Source of the DNA: Acidimicrobiaceae bacterium
Lineage (GTDB): Bacteria; Actinomycetota; Acidimicrobiia; Acidimicrobiales; Aldehydirespiratoraceae
Reading direction: 5' to 3'
DNA length: 35,056 nt
NCBI GenBank assembly: GCA_026706815.1
Contig: JAPOYA010000062.1
Coordinates: forward strand, 10,678-45,733
The position numbers were made by a program, and so were the translations under genes. Positions 30,709 to 35,056 of this stretch are shown here, piece by piece (the first letter of the stretch is position 1; each line of letters starts with the position of its first letter). The notes below the pieces were generated by a model, which saw only the letters and a program-made list of their open reading frames with translations, was not told where the DNA came from and made no database searches.

Positions 30709-32217
30709 CTATGACCCCAAGCGCCGAAGGAGTTCTGTCGCTGAGTCACACTCATTGAACAAGTTACCCACATGAGCTTCGGTGCCGCGCAGCGGTTCCA
30801 TCATCGGCACTCTGCGCAGTGCGTCAGTTCCGACGTCGAACACGAGCGAATCCCAGTTGGCGGCCACCACCGAATCGGAGAACTGCTGCAGGCACTTGCC
30901 GCGGAAAAAGGCCCGGGTGTCGTCGGGCGGTTCGCTCATCGCTCTAGCCGCGTCAGCGTCATCGACGATTCGTTCCAAGCCGGCCCGGCCGGCGAGAGAG
31001 CGCTCGGGTCTCATGTCGTGGTACTGGATGTCCAGTGCGCGGAGGCGGGCGTTGCTCCAATCGAGCCCATGCCGTTCCCGGTAACCTTCGATGAGGCGGT
31101 ATTTGGCGACCCAATCGAGTTCCGCGGCGAGGCTCATGGGATCGACCTCAAGGCCTGTCAGCACCGATTCCCAGCGGTCGAGCACCTCCAGTGCCACCGC
31201 TCCGCCGACGTTTTCGGCGCTGCCGGCCTCAACGTATTTGCGGCTCTGGTCGTGCAGTTCCCACTGGATCTCCAGCGCCGTGGCAGTCGTTCCGTCGACC
31301 AACTCGAGCGGCTGGGCGAGGGTCAGGTCGTGGGACACTTGGCGAATAGCAGCCACCGGGGCAGCGAAGACGAACTCGCGGCGCAGGGCGTCGTCTTCGA
31401 CAAGGGCCAGCAGCAGCGCCGTGGTGCCGACTTTCAGAAAGGTGGACACCTGCGAAGGGTTGGCGTCGCCGACGATCACGTGGAGTCGGCGGTACTTGCG
31501 GGCATCGGCGTGGGGTTCGTCTCTGGTGTTGACGATGGGGCGCTTCAGGGTCGTTTCCAAGCCGACTTCCTCTTCAAGGAAATCGGCTCGTTGGGTGATC
31601 TGGTAGGGCACTTCGTCGGTGCTCTGACCGGGTATTTCCGAACCGACCTTGCCGGCGCCGGTGAAGATCTGCCGCGTGACGAAATGGCTGATGCAATGAG
31701 TCGCGATGCGCCCGAAGGGAGTCGCCCGGTCGACCAGGTAGTTCTCATGACAACCGTAGCTGTTGCCCTTGCCGTCGCTGTTGTTCTTGTAGAGAACCAG
31801 TTCCTGGTCCGGCGGCAGCATCTCGGAGGCTGCGGCCATGGAGCGCTGAGCGATCAATTCGGCAGCCCGGTCGTACAGGACGACACTGCGCGCGTCGGCA
31901 CATTCGGGTGTGGAGATCTCGGGGTGTGCGTGGTCGACGTAGTAGCGGGCGCCGTTGGTCAGCACAGCATTGACGAGGTGGGTTTCAACATCGGGCGGCA
32001 CGGCCGCGGTGGGCGCATAGCCCCTTGCGTCGATCCCCGGCGTCTCATCGATGAAGTCCCAATGGACCGTGTCGTTGCCGTCTTCGGTGCGGTATCCGGA
32101 CGCGTAGAGGTATGCGTTGATGAGAAGCGAGGACGCGGCTATCGGGTTCGGGTCGTCGGCGCCGCGATGGACAATCCCGTATTCCGTTTCGATGCCGATG
32201 GTCTTGGGGATTGACAT
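30709..32217 (-). CDS. dop: Pup deamidase/depupylase Dop
   Basis: This 502-residue enzyme removes Pup from conjugates and deamidates its C-terminal glutamine. GIETEYGIVHRGADDPNP at the N-terminus is the Dop-type metal loop. Asp95 in YYVDHAHPEISTPEC is the catalytic residue. Between about 40 and 80 lies the Dop-loop, including the segment RTEDGNDTVHWDFIDETPG, which PafA lacks. [19 protein letters not shown] follows. The ends are intact and the length matches the family. It is 15 bases upstream of pup and 10 bases after alr. Confidence 0.97.
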   Translation of the reverse strand: MSIPKTIGIETEYGIVHRGADDPNPIAASSLLINAYLYASGYRTEDGNDTVHWDFIDETPGIDARGYAPTAAVPPDVETHLVNAVLTNGARYYVDHAHPEISTPECADARSVVLYDRAAELIAQRSMAAASEMLPPDQELVLYKNNSDGKGNSYGCHENYLVDRATPFGRIATHCISHFVTRQIFTGAGKVGSEIPGQSTDEVPYQITQRADFLEEEVGLETTLKRPIVNTRDEPHADARKYRRLHVIVGDANPSQVSTFLKVGTTALLLALVEDDALRREFVFAAPVAAIRQVSHDLTLAQPLELVDGTTATALEIQWELHDQSRKYVEAGSAENVGGAVALEVLDRWESVLTGLEVDPMSLAAELDWVAKYRLIEGYRERHGLDWSNARLRALDIQYHDMRPERSLAGRAGLERIVDDADAARAMSEPPDDTRAFFRGKCLQQFSDSVVAANWDSLVFDVGTDALRRVPMMEPLRGTEAHVGNLFNECDSATELLRRLGS

Positions 32218-32227
32218 TGCCGCGACC

Positions 32228-33445
32228 CTATCCTCTCCCTCTCAGGTCTTGTTCGCTGCGCTCTGTTTCCCGCTCTTGTTCGCTGTGCTCTGTTTCCCGC
32301 TCTTGTTCGCTGTGCTCACCGGGCCGCTCGGGCCTCGGGCTGTCCCGCTCGGGCCACGGGCTGCTCAGGTCTTCCCCGACGTAGGAGCGCTTGTAGCGCG
32401 AGCCGAGCGCTGCCAGCATCTCATGCGGGATGGTTCCGGCGCGCCGTGCGACCTCGTCTATCGGGACCTGGTCGCCGATCAGCTCGACCACAGCACCCGG
32501 GTGCAGTTCCGAATCCGCGACGTCGGTGACGTCGAGTGTGATGAGATCCATGGACACCCGGCCGACGACGGGGACCTGCATCGATCCCACGCAGGCGACA
32601 GCGGAGTTCGAAGCAGAGCGGAGGAAGCCGTCGGCATAGCCGACGGGAATCGTGGCGACCTTTCCGGGCCTTTTAACCGCGTGTGTCGCGGCGTACCCGA
32701 CATGGTCGCCGACGGCTACGCTGCGGACCTGCAAGATCGGCGCTGTCAGGGTCGCGACCTGCCGCATCGGGTTCTTTTCGCCGGGACGCGGATTCCCCCC
32801 GTACAGGGCGACGCCCGGGCGAACCAAGTCAAAATGGTAGGCCGGGCCCAAAAAGATCCCGGCCGAATTGGCGAGCGAGGCGAAACCCGTCGGCAGCTGC
32901 CGGCGAAGCGCCTCGAACCGTCTCAGTTGCTCAGCGGGCTGGGTGCTGTCGGACACATCGGCGGATCCGAGATGGCTCATCACATGAACGACATTGAGCG
33001 AGTCCAAGCGCCACGGCTCGTCGATCAGCACGGCGGTTTCATCTGCGCCCAGGCCAGTCCGGTTCATCCCGGTGTCCAAGTGGATGGTCGCCGGCAGTTC
33101 TTGCCGGCGCTGCTCTGCTGCTGTTGCCCACCTCTCGATCTGTCCGAGGCTGTTGAGCGCCGGGATCAGCCGGTGGTCAATCAGATCCTCAACCGTGCCT
33201 GGCATGGCTCCGTTGAGCACGTGGACCTCCACATCGTCGAGGGCCTCTCGCAGCAGCTGGCCTTCGGCGAGTTGCGCGACGAAGAAATGACGGCACCCCT
33301 GTTGCGCCAGAGCGGTCGACACTTCGATGCAGCCAAGGCCGTACCCGTCGGCCTTCACCACCGCCGCGGCTCGGGCGCCGTCGAGTTGCCCGCGGACGAT
33401 CCGGTAATTCGTCCGGAGTCGCTCGAGGTTCACGGTGAGGTTCAC
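32228..33445 (-). CDS. alr: alanine racemase with repeat-bearing C-terminal tail
   Basis: The start is GTG 33445 in a GTGA overlap with the gdh stop, giving 405 residues. PLP-binding Lys31 lies in VVKADGYGLG. The HLDTGMNRTGL and SLANSAG segments follow, and the second catalytic tyrosine lies in VGYAATHAV. VGYADGFLR and VVGRVSMDLITLDVT complete the C-terminal domain. The enzyme makes D-alanine for peptidoglycan. After about residue 355 a charged low-complexity tail repeats EQERETEHS, which is not part of the usual enzyme. The placement between gdh and dop is unusual for a proteasome locus. Confidence 0.95.
   Translation of the reverse strand: MNLTVNLERLRTNYRIVRGQLDGARAAAVVKADGYGLGCIEVSTALAQQGCRHFFVAQLAEGQLLREALDDVEVHVLNGAMPGTVEDLIDHRLIPALNSLGQIERWATAAEQRRQELPATIHLDTGMNRTGLGADETAVLIDEPWRLDSLNVVHVMSHLGSADVSDSTQPAEQLRRFEALRRQLPTGFASLANSAGIFLGPAYHFDLVRPGVALYGGNPRPGEKNPMRQVATLTAPILQVRSVAVGDHVGYAATHAVKRPGKVATIPVGYADGFLRSASNSAVACVGSMQVPVVGRVSMDLITLDVTDVADSELHPGAVVELIGDQVPIDEVARRAGTIPHEMLAALGSRYKRSYVGEDLSSPWPERDSPRPERPGEHSEQERETEHSEQERETERSEQDLRGRG
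32251..32317. repeat. 27-bp tandem repeat (2.5 copies) at the alr 3' end
   Basis: A 27-base unit beginning GTTCGCTG occurs at 32251-32277 and 32278-32304 with one mismatch, and 32305-32317 is a partial third copy. On the minus strand it encodes EQERETEHS-type nonapeptides in the racemase tail. A less regular CTCGGGC(C) repeat lies just to its right. Confidence 0.9.
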
Positions 33446-34713
33446 GGGAACATGCCGCGCAGCCGGTAAACCTTCTGCAGCAAGTTGGAAGCCTCGATGT
33501 AGGCGGCTTGGCGCCAACTGCACCGTCTGTTGTCGCGAACCGACCAGACTCGGTCTGAGGCGTCCCAGATGGCGTCGCGGAGGCGTGAATCAATGTCGCG
33601 TGCTGTCCAGCGGCTGCTCGTCTTGTTCTGCACCCACTCGTAGTAGGAGACGACCACACCACCGGCGTTGGCAAGGATGTCGGGGATCAGGTTCAAACCG
33701 GCTTCTTCAAGGACCGTCGAGGCTTCGGCGGTGACCGGCCCGTTGGCAGCCTCCACGATGGTGCGGGCGCGGATGTCGTCGACGTTCTGGGCGGTTATCT
33801 GTGCTTCCAGAGCCGCCGGCACAAGCACGTCGACGTCGAGCGCGAAGAACTCTTCGGGGGTGATCGCGTCACAGGCGCCAAACCCCGCCACGCCTCGGTG
33901 TTGGGAGGCGTGAAGCGTCAACTCGGCGATGTCGAGGCCCGCCGGGTTGTAGACGGCGCCGCTGACGTCGGCAATGGCGACGACCTTCATGTTCAGCTCA
34001 GTGAAGGCGGCGGCCACGTGTGAGCCGACATTCCCGAACCCCTGCACGGCCGCGCTCTGTCCTCTCAGAGAGCGGTCCAGTCGTCCGTAGAGGTGGCGCA
34101 GGGCGTAGGCCGCCCCCCGCCCGGTCGCGGCTTCACGGCCCAGGCTTCCTCCCAGTTCAACAGGCTTGCCCGTTACGACTCGACGTGCGTTCTGTCGTTC
34201 ACCGGGCCCGCGGGAGTTGAGGTAGGTGTCCATCATCCAGCCCATCGTCTGGGCGTCGGTCCCCATGTCCGGGGCCGGGATGTCGAATTCGGGACCGATG
34301 TTCTCTCCGAGAGCGTGGGTGAATCGGCGCACCACCCTCTCGAGTTCGGCGCTGCTGTACTGCGCGGGGTCGATGGCGACGCCGCCCTTGGCTCCCCCGA
34401 ACGGCAGATTGAGCAGCGCGCACTTGAACGTCATCCAAGTTGCCAACGCGCGCGCCTCGTTGAGATCCATGCCCTGATGGAAGCGCATCCCCCCTTTGAA
34501 GGGGCCCAGCACATTGTTGTGTTGGATTCGGTAGCCCTGGAGAACTTCATGCTCGCCGTTCTCCCGCTGGATCGGGAAGTTCACGATGAGTTCGCTCATT
34601 GGCTTCAACAGGACGCGTCGAACTTTCTGATCCATGTCGATCGCCCGAGCGGCGTCTTCGACGTTGGCCGCAGCCTCCTGGTAGAGGCGGGTTGAACTCG
34701 CGGTGCCGGTCAC
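33442..34713 (-). CDS. gdh: Glu/Leu/Phe/Val dehydrogenase (glutamate dehydrogenase)
   Basis: This 423-residue enzyme starts at GTG 34713. The catalytic core is complete: LGPFKGGMRFHQGMD (K73), MTFKCALLNLPFGGAKGGV (K97 and K109), PAPDMGT (D149), and GFGNVGS of the C-terminal Rossmann domain. The end, ANAGGVVVSYYEWVQN, is the family segment that closes the active site. It interconverts glutamate and 2-oxoglutarate plus ammonia; cofactor preference is not clear from sequence. It lies between mpa and alr in one run of minus-strand genes, 35 bases after mpa. Confidence 0.93.
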   Translation of the reverse strand: MTGTASSTRLYQEAAANVEDAARAIDMDQKVRRVLLKPMSELIVNFPIQRENGEHEVLQGYRIQHNNVLGPFKGGMRFHQGMDLNEARALATWMTFKCALLNLPFGGAKGGVAIDPAQYSSAELERVVRRFTHALGENIGPEFDIPAPDMGTDAQTMGWMMDTYLNSRGPGERQNARRVVTGKPVELGGSLGREAATGRGAAYALRHLYGRLDRSLRGQSAAVQGFGNVGSHVAAAFTELNMKVVAIADVSGAVYNPAGLDIAELTLHASQHRGVAGFGACDAITPEEFFALDVDVLVPAALEAQITAQNVDDIRARTIVEAANGPVTAEASTVLEEAGLNLIPDILANAGGVVVSYYEWVQNKTSSRWTARDIDSRLRDAIWDASDRVWSVRDNRRCSWRQAAYIEASNLLQKVYRLRGMFP

Positions 34714-34748
34714 GTGCTTTCCCTGGTTGTCATAGGCATACAGGTGAA

Positions 34749-35056
34749 TCAGAGATACTGCCCGGGTGACATCGAGTCGATCGACTTCCCGCCCGAGTGC
34801 GCTTCGTTGGAGTGGGCCAGCGTGCGCACGTAGACGATCGGCTCTCCCTTCTTGCCTGAGATCTTGGCCCAGTCATCGGGGTTTGTGGTGTTGGGGAGAT
34901 CTTCGTGCTCTTTGAACTCTTGACGGATCGAGGCCAGCAGGTCGTCTGTGCGGATGCCGCGGCTGCCACCTGAGATTTCTCTCTTGATAGCGAGTTTCTT
35001 GGCTCGGCGCACAATGTTCTCGATCATCGCCCCCGAGGAGAAGTCCTTGAAATACA
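34749..35056 (-). CDS. mpa: proteasome-activating AAA ATPase Mpa/ARC (C-terminal end only)
   Basis: Only the last 102 codons are inside the window; the gene continues off the right edge. The visible part reads [22 protein letters not shown], then a helix and [21 protein letters not shown], and ends in GQYL. The GQYL end, the penultimate tyrosine in particular, docks the ATPase ring onto PrcA and opens its gate. Upstream, the AAA module and the Pup-binding coiled coil must lie beyond 35056. It is the first gene of the visible proteasome series in the direction of transcription. Confidence 0.95.
   Translation of the reverse strand, partial: YFKDFSSGAMIENIVRRAKKLAIKREISGGSRGIRTDDLLASIRQEFKEHEDLPNTTNPDDWAKISGKKGEPIVYVRTLAHSNEAHSGGKSIDSMSPGQYL

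Noticed and set aside
30772..32214. 480-codon open frame on the + strand
   Set aside because: It lies fully antisense to dop, which is a complete, conserved enzyme. The translation has no recognisable domain. Long antisense frames are expected in GC-rich DNA.
32117..33469. 450-codon open frame on the + strand
   Set aside because: It is antisense to alr, including the alr repeat tail, and has no protein-like features beyond composition.

Overview
The window is a GC-rich chromosomal segment of an actinobacterium (Actinomycetota). It carries an almost complete Pup-proteasome locus with Mpa ending in GQYL, Dop, Pup ending in GGQ, PrcB, PrcA, PafA, PafB and PafC, followed by tatA and tatC. The gene content and the absence of mycobacterial or streptomycete hallmarks make Acidimicrobiia the most likely class, but that is an inference from protein flavour and not from a marker gene. 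There are no rRNA or tRNA genes, no CRISPR array and no transposase that I can see. Coding density is very high: no gene-free stretch exceeds 300 bases, and the longest gaps are about 15103-15280 and 21974-22102.

Left region (1-12040, + strand): a six-gene, tightly packed, probably translationally coupled operon. It encodes a membrane-anchored von Willebrand A (VWA) protein (5' end lost in a poly-G contig edge), a 1092-residue tubulin/FtsZ-superfamily protein, a 920-residue protein with a two-helix membrane hairpin, a lipoprotein, a single-pass membrane protein and a membrane-anchored metzincin-like zinc protease. The VWA protein and the protease both carry DPF tripeptides in the tails predicted to lie in the cytoplasm. 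This looks like an envelope-spanning, tubulin-based apparatus and is the most interesting part of the window.

Middle region (12100-24900): mostly house-keeping and accessory genes. In order they are a hotdog thioesterase, a 3-hydroxyisobutyrate-dehydrogenase-family enzyme, YqgE/AlgH, a SET-domain protein with an N-terminal ferredoxin-like domain, an Arg-rich protein overlapping a crotonase, a GNAT acetyltransferase, two small acidic or helical proteins, a tandem ThyX-like protein, an M20 amidohydrolase, a degenerate diacylglycerol-kinase-like protein, TatC, TatA/B, a small coiled-coil membrane protein and a glycerophosphodiester phosphodiesterase.

Right region (24924-35056, - strand): signal peptidase I, PafC, PafB, PafA, PrcA, PrcB, Pup, Dop, alanine racemase, glutamate dehydrogenase and the C-terminus of Mpa, transcribed right to left. 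Compared with the usual actinobacterial order, gdh and alr sit between mpa and dop, and lepB and a divergent gdpD sit between pafC and tatA. Pup is deamidated by Dop, ligated to lysines by PafA, and conjugates are unfolded by Mpa into the PrcAB chamber; PafB and PafC are WYL regulators of the DNA-damage response in relatives.

A recurring oddity is short tandem duplications at or just beyond stop codons of otherwise unrelated genes (12780, 14397, 17613, 22051, 32251).
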